From Streptomyces mirabilis (lineage in GTDB: Bacteria; Actinomycetota; Actinomycetes; Streptomycetales; Streptomycetaceae): a DNA stretch of 64,000 bases. Position numbers and translations under genes: made by a program. The notes beneath the pieces are model-generated. The model saw nothing but the letters and a program-made list of their open reading frames with translations. It was not told where the DNA came from and searched no databases. Every line of letters begins with the position of its first letter. Position 1 is the stretch's first letter. Location of the stretch: NCBI RefSeq assembly GCF_018310535.1, contig NZ_CP074102.1, forward strand, positions 8,246,001 through 8,310,000, in the 5' to 3' direction. Below are positions 28,245-37,391 of the stretch, in pieces.

Positions 28245-28465
28245 GACGGCACAGCCTGACCGCGCAAGCTGTCGAAGCTGCGGTCGACACCCTGCTGCGC
28301 GAAGCCGAGGACGGACCGCGGGCCACCGTCTCCGCCCGCCACCTGCACATCTACGAAGACCACGTCCGGCGCCTCACCACGGAGAGCGCATCCCTGCGTG
28401 CAGTCCTGGAAGCCCACACCGACGTCGCCATCATCCGCCCCACGGCACAGCAAACCGAGGCGTGA
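28241..28465 (+). CDS. Small helical protein of Tn554-type module (TnpC/DUF6262-like)
   Basis: A 74-residue protein whose ATG overlaps the stop of the recombinase remnant (ATGA at 28241-28244), implying translational coupling. It is mostly helical (VEAAVDTLLREAEDGPRATV, IYEDHVRRLTTESASLRAVL), like the small third protein that follows recombinases in Tn554-type modules. Assignment to DUF6262 is tentative. With the recombinase broken it is probably an orphan. Confidence 0.45.
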   Translation: MRRHSLTAQAVEAAVDTLLREAEDGPRATVSARHLHIYEDHVRRLTTESASLRAVLEAHTDVAIIRPTAQQTEA

Positions 28466-28559
28466 CGGCGCAACAGCACACCGGTGGTCACTTTGGCGTC
28501 GGTTCACGGGACGGCATGAGCCTCGTGGTCTGACCGTGCCCCGCGCTGCGGTCATGCGG

Positions 28560-28607
28560 ATGCCGAGATGCCGAGATGCCGAGATGCCGAGATGCCGAGA
28601 TGCCGAG
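28560..28607. repeat. Six tandem copies of ATGCCGAG
   Basis: Six perfect 8-bp units in a row with no spacers. It lies in a noncoding stretch (28466-28764) upstream of the GlxA-type gene's 3' end. Being direct, short and unspaced, it is a microsatellite-like tract, not a CRISPR. Confidence 0.95.
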
Positions 28608-28764
28608 TTCGGCGAGCAGGCCGCGCACCCGTTGTTCGATGGCGTCCTGGATCGGTCGGACGGCCTCGAAGCACTACCGTGAGGCGATCTTTCCGCTCTG
28701 GACACTGCCGGGGCGGACGCGTGCCTGGGTCGACGGACTCTTTGACCGCGCCTGGCCTTCGCCG

Positions 28765-29712
28765 TCAGGCGGCCTGGTGCTGGAACGTGCGGCGATAGGC
28801 CGTGGGCGTGATGCAGAGGGCGTCACGGAATCGGGCGCGCATGTTGGCGCCGCTGCCGAGGCCGCACCGGATGGCGATCTGTTCCACCTGGAGGTCGGTG
28901 GTCTCCAGGAGTTCTCGCGCGCGGTTGATGCGGGCGGTCAGGAGCCATTGGTGGGGGCTGACACCGGTTTCCTGGCGCCATAGGCGGGTCAGGGTGCGTG
29001 GGGAGACGCCGGCATGGTCGGCGAGGTGGGGGATGGTGAGGTCTTCTTCGAGGTGGAGCAGGGCCCATTCACGGGTGTCGGCGAGCGTGGTGGCCTGGGG
29101 GGTGGGGAGGGTCCTGTTGATGTATTGGGCCTGTCCGCCGTCGCGGTGTGGGGCGGCGACGATGTCCCTGGCGATGTCGTTCGCGACGGCTGCGCCGAGG
29201 TCTTTGCGGACCATGTGCAGACACAGGTCGATGCCGGCCGTAAATCCCGCGGAGGTCAGGATGGTGTCGTTGTCGATGTAGAGGACGTTGCGGTCGACGC
29301 GCAGCCGGGGGTAGAGCTCTTCGAGGTCATCCGCCATGGCCCAGTGGGTGGTGACGGTGCGGCCGTCGAGCAGTCCGGCCGAGGCGACGGCGAAGGCGCC
29401 GGTGCAGATGGAAGCGATGCGTATCCCGGCGCGGCCGGCGAGCTTGAGAGCGGCCCTCACCCGTGGGTGCGGAGGGCGCCGGAAGTCCTCGAAGCCCGGG
29501 ACGATGATCGTGTCCGCTTCGGCGAGCGCCTCGAGACCCGCGGTCAGCCCGAGGGTGAAACCGGCGCTCGTGGTCACGGCCTCCTCGGTGTCGCCGCACA
29601 CGGTGAGTTCGTAGGGGGTGTTCGGACGGGCGTTGAAGATCTGCGTGGGGATCCCCAGATCCATGGGCAGCACGCCGTCGACCGCCAGGACCATGACCCG
29701 GTGCTTGTTCAT
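28765..29712 (-). CDS. GlxA-family AraC-type regulator with DJ-1/PfpI domain
   Basis: A 315-residue regulator. Residues 1-175 form a DJ-1/PfpI-like domain (DTIIVPGFEDFR, ASICTGAFAVASAGLLDGR with the nucleophile-position Cys, TSAGFTAGIDLCLHMV). Residues about 215-312 form an AraC-type double HTH (IPHLADHAGVSPRTLTRLWR, CGLGSGANMRARFRDALCIT). The first domain normally senses a small molecule rather than catalysing. It is divergent from the alpha/beta hydrolase and HD-SnoaL pair, with ~290 bp between, so it is their likely regulator. Confidence 0.9.
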   Translation of the reverse strand: MNKHRVMVLAVDGVLPMDLGIPTQIFNARPNTPYELTVCGDTEEAVTTSAGFTLGLTAGLEALAEADTIIVPGFEDFRRPPHPRVRAALKLAGRAGIRIASICTGAFAVASAGLLDGRTVTTHWAMADDLEELYPRLRVDRNVLYIDNDTILTSAGFTAGIDLCLHMVRKDLGAAVANDIARDIVAAPHRDGGQAQYINRTLPTPQATTLADTREWALLHLEEDLTIPHLADHAGVSPRTLTRLWRQETGVSPHQWLLTARINRARELLETTDLQVEQIAIRCGLGSGANMRARFRDALCITPTAYRRTFQHQAA

Positions 29713-30000
29713 GGCCGCAATATTACGTCCGACACCAGTGTCACAAGGGGAGCCAGGGAGCCGCCACGCCCTGCCCCAGGAATGTACCCGAGATAAATCC
29801 GCAGATCAGGCCGCTGATCGTGCGACCGGAATGCAATGGCCCATCCGCACCGTTCTGGCCCAAAAGATACGCATGCTGGCAGATGAGCCGTGGTCTGGAA
29901 GGGAGGTTCCGAAGCAGGATCGAAGAGCGAGCGCGGGGCAACCGGCTCCACCCATCAGTGGAGCGGTCCGAGAGCCCCGGCCGTGGACGAGGAGCTGACA

Positions 30001-30801
30001 ATGACTTCGCAGAATGTGGTGGGCCGCTTCTTCGACGTGCGGGACGGCCAGGTGTACGCCCACGTACGCGAGGGTGACGGCCCGGCGCTGATCTTCCTGC
30101 ACTACTGGGGAGGCTCACGGCGCACCTGGATCCCGGTGCTGCAGCGTCTGGATCCCGGGCAGGGCTTCGTGGCCTACGACCAGCGTGGATGGGGCGACTC
30201 CACGAGCGTGCCGGGACCTTACGACCTGGATCAGCTCGCGGACGACGCGCAGCGCGTCATCGACGCGCTCGGATACCCCCGCTACGTGCTCGTCGGGCAC
30301 TCCATGGGCGGCAAGGTGGCCCAGATGCTGGCCGCACGCAAGCCCGCCGGTCTGAGCGGAGTCGTCCTCGTGGCGCCCGCGCCGCCCGCGCCGATCGGGG
30401 TGACCGAGCAGGTGCAGGAGACGGTTTCCCACGCCTACGACAACGAGGAGGCGGTTCTTCAGAGCATCGACCTGATGCTGACCCGCGGCGGGCTGACTCC
30501 CGAGCTGCGCCGGCAGGTGGTCGAGGACAGTCTGCGCGGTGGCGACGAGGCCCGTCTCGAGTGGCCGCGTCAGGGCCTGGTCCAGGACGTGTCGGCCGGC
30601 GTCTCAGCCATCGAGGTGCCGGTGCTGGTTCTCGCGGGCAGCCACGACAAGGTCGACCCGCCGACCGTGCTCGCCGACCACCTGCTGCCGCTGATCCCGA
30701 CCGCCACACTGACCGTCCTGAAGGACACCGGCCACCTCTCGCCCCTTGAGGTGCCCGACCAAGTGGCCGCGCACATGGGCGCGTTCGTCGCCCAGCTGTA
30801 A
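30001..30801 (+). CDS. Alpha/beta hydrolase
   Basis: A 266-residue hydrolase. The oxyanion loop is LIFLHYWGGSRRTW, with YDQRGWGDS typical of the epoxide-hydrolase/haloperoxidase branch. The nucleophile elbow is GHSMGG near residue 101, the acid lies in VLAGSHDKVDPP, and the catalytic His in DTGHLSPLE. The ATG follows GAGGAG. The HD-SnoaL gene follows after 153 bp on the same strand, so they are probably co-regulated by the GlxA-type protein. Substrate unknown. Confidence 0.88.
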   Translation: MTSQNVVGRFFDVRDGQVYAHVREGDGPALIFLHYWGGSRRTWIPVLQRLDPGQGFVAYDQRGWGDSTSVPGPYDLDQLADDAQRVIDALGYPRYVLVGHSMGGKVAQMLAARKPAGLSGVVLVAPAPPAPIGVTEQVQETVSHAYDNEEAVLQSIDLMLTRGGLTPELRRQVVEDSLRGGDEARLEWPRQGLVQDVSAGVSAIEVPVLVLAGSHDKVDPPTVLADHLLPLIPTATLTVLKDTGHLSPLEVPDQVAAHMGAFVAQL

Positions 30802-30954
30802 GCGCAGCGCTCCAGCCGCACATCCCCCCGTGGGGCGATCGGCTGTCGCTCCACGTGCCGTGCGGCCGCCCCCCATACCTGGCACGCGTGAGCGTGCCAC
30901 CCGGCCACCGTGGCGATCTGCCCCGGACCGGGGCCCAAAAGAAGGAGACACATC

Positions 30955-32004
30955 ATGACCACCGACGCACACCTGTCCGTCTTCGAGCAGCTCGACCTCC
31001 CCGACACGAGCCTCACCCGGGACACATTCGCCTTTGCGGCACAGGCCACGCCTGCCTTCATTCACGATCACTGCGTCCGCAGCTACGTCTTCGCCCGCGC
31101 CCATGCCCAGAACCAGGGTCTGCGTGCCGGTACCGACTACGACGACGAACTGCTGTTCGTCAGCTGCGTCCTGCACGACCTGGGACTGAGCGAGGAGGGC
31201 AGCAACGGCGACCAGCGTTTCGAGGTCGACGGCGCCGACCTCGCAGCGGCATTCCTCCGCGAGCGTGGTGTCGAGGAAGAGCGTATCGCCGTCGCCTGGG
31301 ACGCCATCGCTCTGCACACCACGGACGGCATCGCCTCGCGGAAGGGCACGGAGGTGGCGCTGGCCCAGGCGGGCATCGCCACCGACATCCTCGGAATCCA
31401 GCGTGAGAGCCTTCCGGCCGGCCTCGCCGACGAAGTACACGCCCTGCTGCCGCGTCAGGACCTGGCCCACGGGTTCAGCGACATGATCATCACCCAGGCC
31501 GTGGCCAAGCCCCAGAAGGCGTCCCCGACGACCTTCATCGGCGACCTGCTGCGTCGCCACCTGCCCTACGGCGCCTATCCCACCTGGTACGACCTGATCG
31601 ACGCGGCCGGCTGGGGCGACAAGCCGGTCGGCGTCACCGCCCGGCGCCGCGCCGATACGCCCCAGCAGGTGGGTGCCTTGTTCATGGAGTACCTGGAGGC
31701 CGGTGACATCGAGGGTTTGGTGTCGCTCTACGAGCCGAACGCCCACTTCGTCCCCACTCCCGGAATCCACCTGGTGGGCACGGACGCCATCCGCAAGGCC
31801 ATGCAACAGATGGTCGACAGCGGTGCCCGCCTCAAGCTCGAACCGCGCGAGATCCGACAGGTCGACGACGTCGCCCTGGTGTCGAACAACGCCATCCTCA
31901 CCGGGGTCGGACCGCAGCCGGTGATCTCCACCACCACCGAGATCCTCCGACGCCAGCCGGACGGCGGCTGGGTTCACGTCGTGGACGACCCGTTCTTCAG
32001 CTGA
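30955..32004 (+). CDS. HD-domain hydrolase fused to SnoaL-like domain
   Basis: A 349-residue two-domain protein. Residues about 25-200 form an HD phosphohydrolase-like domain of the cyanamide-hydratase type (DHCVRSYVFARAHAQNQGLR, LLFVSCVLHDLGLSEE with the HD pair, AWDAIALHTTDG). Residues about 240-349 form a SnoaL/NTF2-fold domain (GALFMEYLEAGDIEGLVSLY, GTDAIRKAMQQM, EILRRQPDGGWVHVVDDPFF). Each alone is common; the fusion is unusual. The ATG has a clear AAGGAGA site. HD metal ligands are present, suggesting hydrolysis or hydration of a small nitrogenous or nitrile-like compound, by inference only. Confidence 0.82.
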   Translation: MTTDAHLSVFEQLDLPDTSLTRDTFAFAAQATPAFIHDHCVRSYVFARAHAQNQGLRAGTDYDDELLFVSCVLHDLGLSEEGSNGDQRFEVDGADLAAAFLRERGVEEERIAVAWDAIALHTTDGIASRKGTEVALAQAGIATDILGIQRESLPAGLADEVHALLPRQDLAHGFSDMIITQAVAKPQKASPTTFIGDLLRRHLPYGAYPTWYDLIDAAGWGDKPVGVTARRRADTPQQVGALFMEYLEAGDIEGLVSLYEPNAHFVPTPGIHLVGTDAIRKAMQQMVDSGARLKLEPREIRQVDDVALVSNNAILTGVGPQPVISTTTEILRRQPDGGWVHVVDDPFFS

Positions 32005-32178
32005 CCGCGTCGGGCGGCCTGGGCACGGAAGCACAGGCCGCCCGCCCCTTTCAGGGCTCAGCGGGCATCTGATCAATGCTCAGGATGCTGTGAGGGACGT
32101 CCGTTGCGGGCCAACCGCGTCCCCGCCTCATCGCCCGACGGCCCAGCCGCCCCCCATGCCTGTTGTGGAGTTCCTCAA

Positions 32179-32253
32179 CCCCGCGGAGCCTTCCCTGCCC
32201 GCGACAACCTGCGAACGGCTGCCCGTTCGTCCTCGCCTCGCCTCGCCCCGGTC
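32179..32253 (-). mobile_element. Short remnant of IS630 (A/B type) transposase
   Basis: 75 bp here closely follow the N-terminal part of the IS630-A gene around 9656-9725 (CCGCGGAGCCTTCC, then GCGACAA and CGTTCGTCCTCG). Only this scrap remains, in noncoding DNA (32005-32348) after the HD-SnoaL gene. Confidence 0.65.
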
Positions 32254-32292
32254 CTAGGCCGGGTCCTGCGCCGCCGGTCCTCCGTAACGCCG

Positions 32293-32326
32293 CGGGTCCG
32301 CGGGCGCTGTGGCGCCCGCGGACCCG
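32293..32326 (-). terminator. Strong hairpin downstream of peptidase gene
   Basis: A perfect 15-bp stem with a TGTG loop lies 23 bp past the stop codon of the peptidase gene. It is a likely transcription terminator for that gene, possibly bidirectional. No long U-run is seen, as is common in Streptomyces. Confidence 0.8.
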
Positions 32327-32348
32327 GGTGGTGGAGCAGCGAATCGGA

Positions 32349-35300
32349 TCAGTAGGAGAACTGCTGGATCTGGCTGCCGTCGGCCGCGTACGTCCAGCCG
32401 GTCCGTGTTGCCGGGTCGAGCTGGATGGCGCGCTCGTGATGGCCTGGGAGCCTGCCGTTGTAGGCGCCGGCAGGGAGGTACTCGACGCCGGTCACGGTGC
32501 CCACCGTCTCGCCCGTCTTCAGGTCGACGACGGCGATGCGGCCGGTGGCGTTGTTGTCGCCGAAGCCGTACTGCTGAAAGCCGCCTGTCGGCTTCAGGTC
32601 CGGGTACCGGAAGGCGAACAGCCCCAGTTGGTGCACGCCGTCGATGGCGAGCGCTTCAGCCGCTTGGTTCGTTCCGAGATTCACCGGGTCCCCGCTGGGC
32701 AACTGCGCGTAGTACCCGGTGCCGGCGAAGTTGACGCTGGATGAGTGGTACCACGTTTCGTAGAGGTTGCCCTTCTGGTCGGAGGCGAGGTTCCCGGCGC
32801 AAGGGATTCCGGCGTTGCTGTGGGTGACCGTTGCGCTGTCCAGGTTGATCGCGGCTATGGTGCCGGACCCGGTCGAGGCCAAGCAGTTGATGGTGCTTCC
32901 GGTCTTCTGCGCGGAGAAGACGCCAGTCGACTCGTCCACGTCCAGCAGGCCGTACGTGGCAAAGCCGTCCGGGGTGGGCTCGAGCTCGAGCGGCATCCCT
33001 TGAGCGCCGGTCGCCGTGTTCACGGGGAGCACGAAGCCAGCGCGGTCGCTTGAACGGGAGGTGAGTACCGCTGCACGGTGGCGCTTGGCGTCTACCCGCC
33101 CGCCGATCACGACGTACTGGTCGTCGACCCGGACGGGGCTGCCGACCGCGTTGCCGGTGCTCGTGTCGTAGGTCTCGAGCCACTGCTCGCCGGTGGTGGT
33201 CTGCTTGTGCAGGACCAGCGTGTGGTGGGCGGAGTCGACGCCGAACACCTCGTAGATGGAGCCGTACGCGGGGTCGCTCGTCAACTTGCGCCCATAGGTT
33301 CCGGTGGCGGCGTTGTAGTCGTACACCGAGCCTTCACCGGTGGGGCTTTCGATCGCCGCGACGGACGTGCCGCCGGGGACGATCGCGAAGTTGGTCAGGT
33401 TGGTCCCGTCGGGGGCCAGTCCGTCGTCGTATCCCAGCAGGGACGTCGGCGAAGCCTGGCCGATTATCTTGCCGTGCTGGTCGACGGCGAACACCCGCAG
33501 GTCATAGGCGATCGATGAGGGAAGCTTGAGCGCGAGGGCGTCGAGTGCCGCCGTGCCCCGCGTGCCCTTCAGCGAGCGGTCGAGCGTGGCCGGGCTGTCC
33601 ACTCCGTTGTGGTCGCGGGTGGTGCCGTTCTGGTTGCTGACCAGGTTGTACGAGTTGTACAAGTTCGGCCCGGGTGCGGAGAACTCCAGCAGCGTGCCGG
33701 TGGCGCCCTTGACCCCCGATACGTCGTAGTGCACCGAGAACTGCGGTGCGGCCCGGTTGATCTCCAGCAGGTGACCGAACTCTCCGGATGTCTTCGCGGC
33801 CAGGGTCGGCGCTGCCGGGCGTTGCGAGGGGTCACCGCCGTCGACCCGGATCGAGGCGAACTCGCCGTACAGCGGGCCACCCTTGCGGTTGCCTGTGGGG
33901 TTCTCGAGGATACCGATCCCGTAGATGCCGCCGCCGGCGGAGAAGGCGCCGGCCGGGACGGTGACCCTGCCGTGAAGTCCCGTCAGCGGGGCGGTGTAGG
34001 AGGCGGAGAAGATGGGCGCCGCCGCGGGGCTCCAGTGGCCGACTCCCGACACGACCAACTCCGGCGAGCTGACGTTCCGCACACCGGTGAGGTCGTAGCT
34101 CACCTGAACGGAGTGTCCCGCCTTGACGACGGGCTGGACCACCGGGGCGAGCGACTCGACGTAGCCGCCGTCGGTGGGGCCGAAGGTCAGCTCGTGGGTG
34201 GCTGAGGCCAGCACCTGGTGGCCGTGGCGCACTTCGAAGGTGAGCGAGACCTGACGGTCCGTCGCGGAGACGACCGGCAGTCCGGCCGCGGTCAGCATCT
34301 GCCTGGGGGTCAGCCGGATCGCCGGCACATCGGAGGTGAACTCGTGATGCCCGATGCGCAGCGCGTAGCTGACGCCTTGCTGGTCGGGCAGGCCGGTCAC
34401 GTCGGCGCCGATGGTCACCGGTCCCACCAGGCCCTCCCCGGTGGCGCTGGAGCCCGAGCCCGGTCCGGCCAGGTCGATGCGTCCGGGGTCGGTGGCCTCC
34501 AGGTACGAGCTCCCGAGTCCGCCCGTGGTCTGGCGATGCGCCACGGAGAGCCGGACGATGCGGGGCGCGCCCGTGTCGGCGTGGCTGCCGTGTGCCTTGG
34601 CCAGGACCGCTTGCAGCGCGGCGGTGACGTCGAGTTGCGGGCCCACGTGCAGCGGCTGGTCGATCTGCGGCGGCGTGGGCACGGCCCGGCCGGTGCGCTC
34701 CAGCAGCGAACGGACGTCATCGGGCGACGGGTGCTGCCCGGTCAGCCGAGAGGCCTGCAGCACGACCGCGGCAGCGGCCGCGATCTCGGGCGCCGACGCC
34801 GAAGTGCCTCCGCTGAGGACCTCCGTCACCGACTGCGCGGTCTGGCCCTGGTGCTCGAAGGCGGGAATGCCGTCACTGGGCGCCGAGACGTCCACGCGCG
34901 TGCCGAATCCTGAGGAGAAGACCCCGGAACCGTTGAGCCTGGTGGTCGCCCAGGTCCCGTTGGCCGACGCGGCTCCGCCGTTCTGCGGCGGCACGGACAG
35001 CGTGTCGTCGGTGGTGGTACCGCCCGCGGCGATCGCGCCGGAGTCCAGCACCTTGCTGGGCGTGGTCGACAGCTGGTCGTCGTCGATCCGGGTGGTGTCG
35101 GCGGCCTTGCGGGTCACGTTGGTCGCGGTGCTGCCGCCGTCGGGCCCGACGGCCGCGTTCGTGTACAGCCTGGTCCCGTCGTTCGACGAGACCACCATGG
35201 TGATGCCGTACTGCTGCACGATCGACGCGATCACGGCCTGCTGGACCGGGTCGTCCTCCAGATAGCGGCCGGGGAGCCCCGCAGCGTCGGTGCCGTAACC

Positions 35301-36530
35301 GAGGCTGGCGGTGATCACGGCGGGTCGCGGCTGCTGCCGGGCCGCGGCCAGCAGCGCCACCGCGATCTGGCTGAACGTCGGCTGCTGCGGGACGACAAGC
35401 CGGTAGTTGGCACCCGGGGCGATGCCCAGGAGATCGGAGGCCCCACTGCCCTGCATGCCCGGGCGCTGGAGTTCGTGCGGAAGCGGCGCCATCACCGAGA
35501 AGTCCAGAAGGACCTCACCCAGCGAGGGGTCCTCCTCCTGGGCCGAGCCCGTCGGGTCGAGTGCGCCGGTCGCGTCCGCGGTGTAGGTGGGTATCAAGGG
35601 CATCGTGGGGATGTCCAGGTACCGCTGGCCGTTCTGGACGACGGTCGTTGGCCCCGTTGCGCCCAGGTTCGGCGTCGATGTGTCGGTGAGGTCGCCGATC
35701 GATACGTTGGTGATGGTCTCACCGGTGCCGGGCAGCTGGTCGAACTTCTCCTTCAGCAAGCTGTAGGCGCCCGTCGCGTTGACACCGCCGGCGTTGAGGA
35801 AGCTCTGCAGCGAGGTGCCGAGAGCCGCGTTGCCGGGTACACCGTCTGAGCCGGTCGCACCGCTGCCCCGCCCCTTCGCCGACGAGCCGGCCTTACCCGC
35901 CGTGGCGCTCACCGAGGAGGACAGCGGCACGGGGCCGGTGTTCATGGGGGAGACGGTCTGGTCGGGCTCGGCGTAGACGACACCGGGCGTGGCGGCCAGC
36001 GCCCGGGCAGCCGCCGTGGCGTCGCCGCCGGTGAGCTGGACGACTTGGACCTTGGACAGGTCGATCGCCCCGGAGCCCAGCTTCGCCTCGGCTGCTGAGC
36101 GCAACTGCTGGGCCTGGGCGGCCGCGAGACCCGGCATCAGGGGCCGCATGGAGACCGCGCCGGCCCTGTGGAGCGCGGTGTTGACCGCGGTGTCCGAGGT
36201 CAGCGGGGTACGAACCTGCAGATTACGCTGCTTGCCCAGCGACTTGCCCGTCACCTGGGTGGCCGAGCCGAGTACCACAAGGACCTGGTGAGGGCTGTTC
36301 TTCGCCGACTGCGCGGGCGTGGGCTTCAGGAACGAGCGCCACGGACCGAGCGCTGAGGATCCGGGGGTGGAGGGCAGCGCAGCCCCCGCGGACGTACCTT
36401 TCGCGCCGGAATCGGCCTCTGGGGTCTGCGCTCCGGCGGCCGCCGCGTACTGCACGGGTGTGCCGAGCAGTACGGCCGCGCTGGCTATGGTGGCGACACC
36501 GCGAGCGATCGCTCTTCTCCGCCGTTTCAT
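32349..36530 (-). CDS. Large secreted sedolisin-like (S53) serine peptidase
   Basis: A 1393-residue protein. The signal peptide is MKRRRRAIARGVATIASAAV..., and a prodomain follows to about residue 220. The core shows the serine-carboxyl pattern: E339 and D343 in GEVLLDFSV, an oxyanion D451 in MVVSSNDG, and the nucleophile S577 in SGGTSASAPEIAAAAA. Spacings fit sedolisins, and no subtilisin-type catalytic His motif was found. About 600 C-terminal residues look like beta-sandwich and propeller-like repeats (YDVVFD-free, rich in GTG and YDYNAATGTYG-type motifs), probably for substrate or wall binding. The start at 36530 places the signal peptide first; an upstream ATG adds 30 unlikely residues. 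It is divergent from a TrmB/LuxR-type regulator. Confidence 0.75.
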   Translation of the reverse strand: MKRRRRAIARGVATIASAAVLLGTPVQYAAAAGAQTPEADSGAKGTSAGAALPSTPGSSALGPWRSFLKPTPAQSAKNSPHQVLVVLGSATQVTGKSLGKQRNLQVRTPLTSDTAVNTALHRAGAVSMRPLMPGLAAAQAQQLRSAAEAKLGSGAIDLSKVQVVQLTGGDATAAARALAATPGVVYAEPDQTVSPMNTGPVPLSSSVSATAGKAGSSAKGRGSGATGSDGVPGNAALGTSLQSFLNAGGVNATGAYSLLKEKFDQLPGTGETITNVSIGDLTDTSTPNLGATGPTTVVQNGQRYLDIPTMPLIPTYTADATGALDPTGSAQEEDPSLGEVLLDFSVMAPLPHELQRPGMQGSGASDLLGIAPGANYRLVVPQQPTFSQIAVALLAAARQQPRPAVITASLGYGTDAAGLPGRYLEDDPVQQAVIASIVQQYGITMVVSSNDGTRLYTNAAVGPDGGSTATNVTRKAADTTRIDDDQLSTTPSKVLDSGAIAAGGTTTDDTLSVPPQNGGAASANGTWATTRLNGSGVFSSGFGTRVDVSAPSDGIPAFEHQGQTAQSVTEVLSGGTSASAPEIAAAAAVVLQASRLTGQHPSPDDVRSLLERTGRAVPTPPQIDQPLHVGPQLDVTAALQAVLAKAHGSHADTGAPRIVRLSVAHRQTTGGLGSSYLEATDPGRIDLAGPGSGSSATGEGLVGPVTIGADVTGLPDQQGVSYALRIGHHEFTSDVPAIRLTPRQMLTAAGLPVVSATDRQVSLTFEVRHGHQVLASATHELTFGPTDGGYVESLAPVVQPVVKAGHSVQVSYDLTGVRNVSSPELVVSGVGHWSPAAAPIFSASYTAPLTGLHGRVTVPAGAFSAGGGIYGIGILENPTGNRKGGPLYGEFASIRVDGGDPSQRPAAPTLAAKTSGEFGHLLEINRAAPQFSVHYDVSGVKGATGTLLEFSAPGPNLYNSYNLVSNQNGTTRDHNGVDSPATLDRSLKGTRGTAALDALALKLPSSIAYDLRVFAVDQHGKIIGQASPTSLLGYDDGLAPDGTNLTNFAIVPGGTSVAAIESPTGEGSVYDYNAATGTYGRKLTSDPAYGSIYEVFGVDSAHHTLVLHKQTTTGEQWLETYDTSTGNAVGSPVRVDDQYVVIGGRVDAKRHRAAVLTSRSSDRAGFVLPVNTATGAQGMPLELEPTPDGFATYGLLDVDESTGVFSAQKTGSTINCLASTGSGTIAAINLDSATVTHSNAGIPCAGNLASDQKGNLYETWYHSSSVNFAGTGYYAQLPSGDPVNLGTNQAAEALAIDGVHQLGLFAFRYPDLKPTGGFQQYGFGDNNATGRIAVVDLKTGETVGTVTGVEYLPAGAYNGRLPGHHERAIQLDPATRTGWTYAADGSQIQQFSY

Positions 36531-36613
36531 GGGCACTCCACTTCTCACAAAGGAACTCGGGAGGAAGCACAGAGAAGGCGCCACCCCCGGACAGCGCCCA
36601 CGCTTGGGGGAAT

Positions 36614-36740
36614 CTGTCAACCTGGCGAAGCCGGCACAAGATCACGAGGGCGGCGGACTTACGCCAACTGGCAAGAAGTCGCCACCGAAACGGCTTGATT
36701 GCGCGGCATTCGACGTGCTGGGTAAGACCGACGAAACAAA
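36614..36740. repeat. Diverged direct repeat, copy 1 (promoter and gene-start duplication)
   Basis: This stretch resembles 37262-37391 through CGCCAACTGGC, CACCGAAACGG and GCATTCGACGTGCTGGGTAAG. In copy 2 the same positions are the upstream region and first codons of the regulator gene (AFNVLGLTDETER; here AFDVLGKTDETKR). It therefore looks like an old partial duplication of the regulator's start, next to the peptidase promoter. Confidence 0.7.
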
Positions 36741-37261
36741 GCGTTGCTGTGACGCGTCTGCAGCCTGCCGCGGTGAGTGGCCCGAGAGTTGGCGGTCGGA
36801 AGCGGGGACGGCCCGTGACGCGGAATCGGCCGCCCGCCTCACCGTGTGGCGCAGGCGCCCGTACCGCGGTCCTCTCGCGGTGGTGTTCACACTCGCCGCA
36901 TGGCCCAGCGGCGGTGGCCGCCGGACAACCGCACCCGATTTTCCCGCCCTCGGGGCGACGTCCGCAGGACTTCCGGCTTGCTGATGGGGATAGGCGACTT
37001 GATCGCTTCGTAGGACAGTGCCGACGAAGTCGTGTCACATCCTCTTTTCGCAGCGGTTCTTCAGGTGACGGTCGAGAGGGTGGCCGGGACCGCCTCGGTG
37101 CATCGGCGCCGCCGGACCAGGCGGCGGGAGATGACGGTGATGAACGCCCACGGGATGTGGGCTTCGGCTGCCCGGCGCCCGGCGCCCGGCGTGAGGACAC
37201 CGGCCCACGCCGAGGGGGCGGAGGAGGCCCGCCGGAGGGCACCTCCTTGCCGGAAGGGAAG
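36741..37261. other. Spacer between the two repeat copies
   Basis: About 520 bp with no recognisable gene. It may hold the decayed body of a duplicated regulator gene and the promoters of the two divergent genes, but nothing can be assigned firmly. Confidence 0.4.
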
Positions 37262-37391
37262 ATGTCGATCACGACACGAGCCGCACAAGGCGACAGAGGT
37301 GGCCGTCTCCCGCCAGCTGGCCGGAGCCGCCATGGAAACGGTGAGAACGCATGGCATTCAACGTGCTGGGTCTGACGGACGAAACGGAGCG
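37262..37391. repeat. Diverged direct repeat, copy 2
   Basis: The counterpart of 36614-36740. It covers the regulator's upstream region and first codons (GCATTCAACGTGCTGGGTCTG). Conserved blocks CGCCAGCTGGC and ATGGAAACGG lie 20-40 bp before the ATG and could be regulator-binding sites. Confidence 0.7.

Noticed and set aside
28560..28607. Possible CRISPR array
   Set aside because: The units are 8 bp and contiguous with no spacers, and no cas genes are present. The 9-bp tract at 49081 is rejected for the same reason.
28600..28760. Remnant of an arsenate reductase-like gene on the minus strand
   Set aside because: One short stretch (DAIEQRVRGLLAELGI) resembles the end of such enzymes, but it is too short and no other part was found.
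32349..36530. Ordinary subtilisin (S8) assignment of the large peptidase
   Set aside because: The Ser motif alone would allow it, but no S8-type His motif was found, and the E-x-x-x-D, Asp and Ser spacing fits sedolisins better. A structure prediction could still reverse this.
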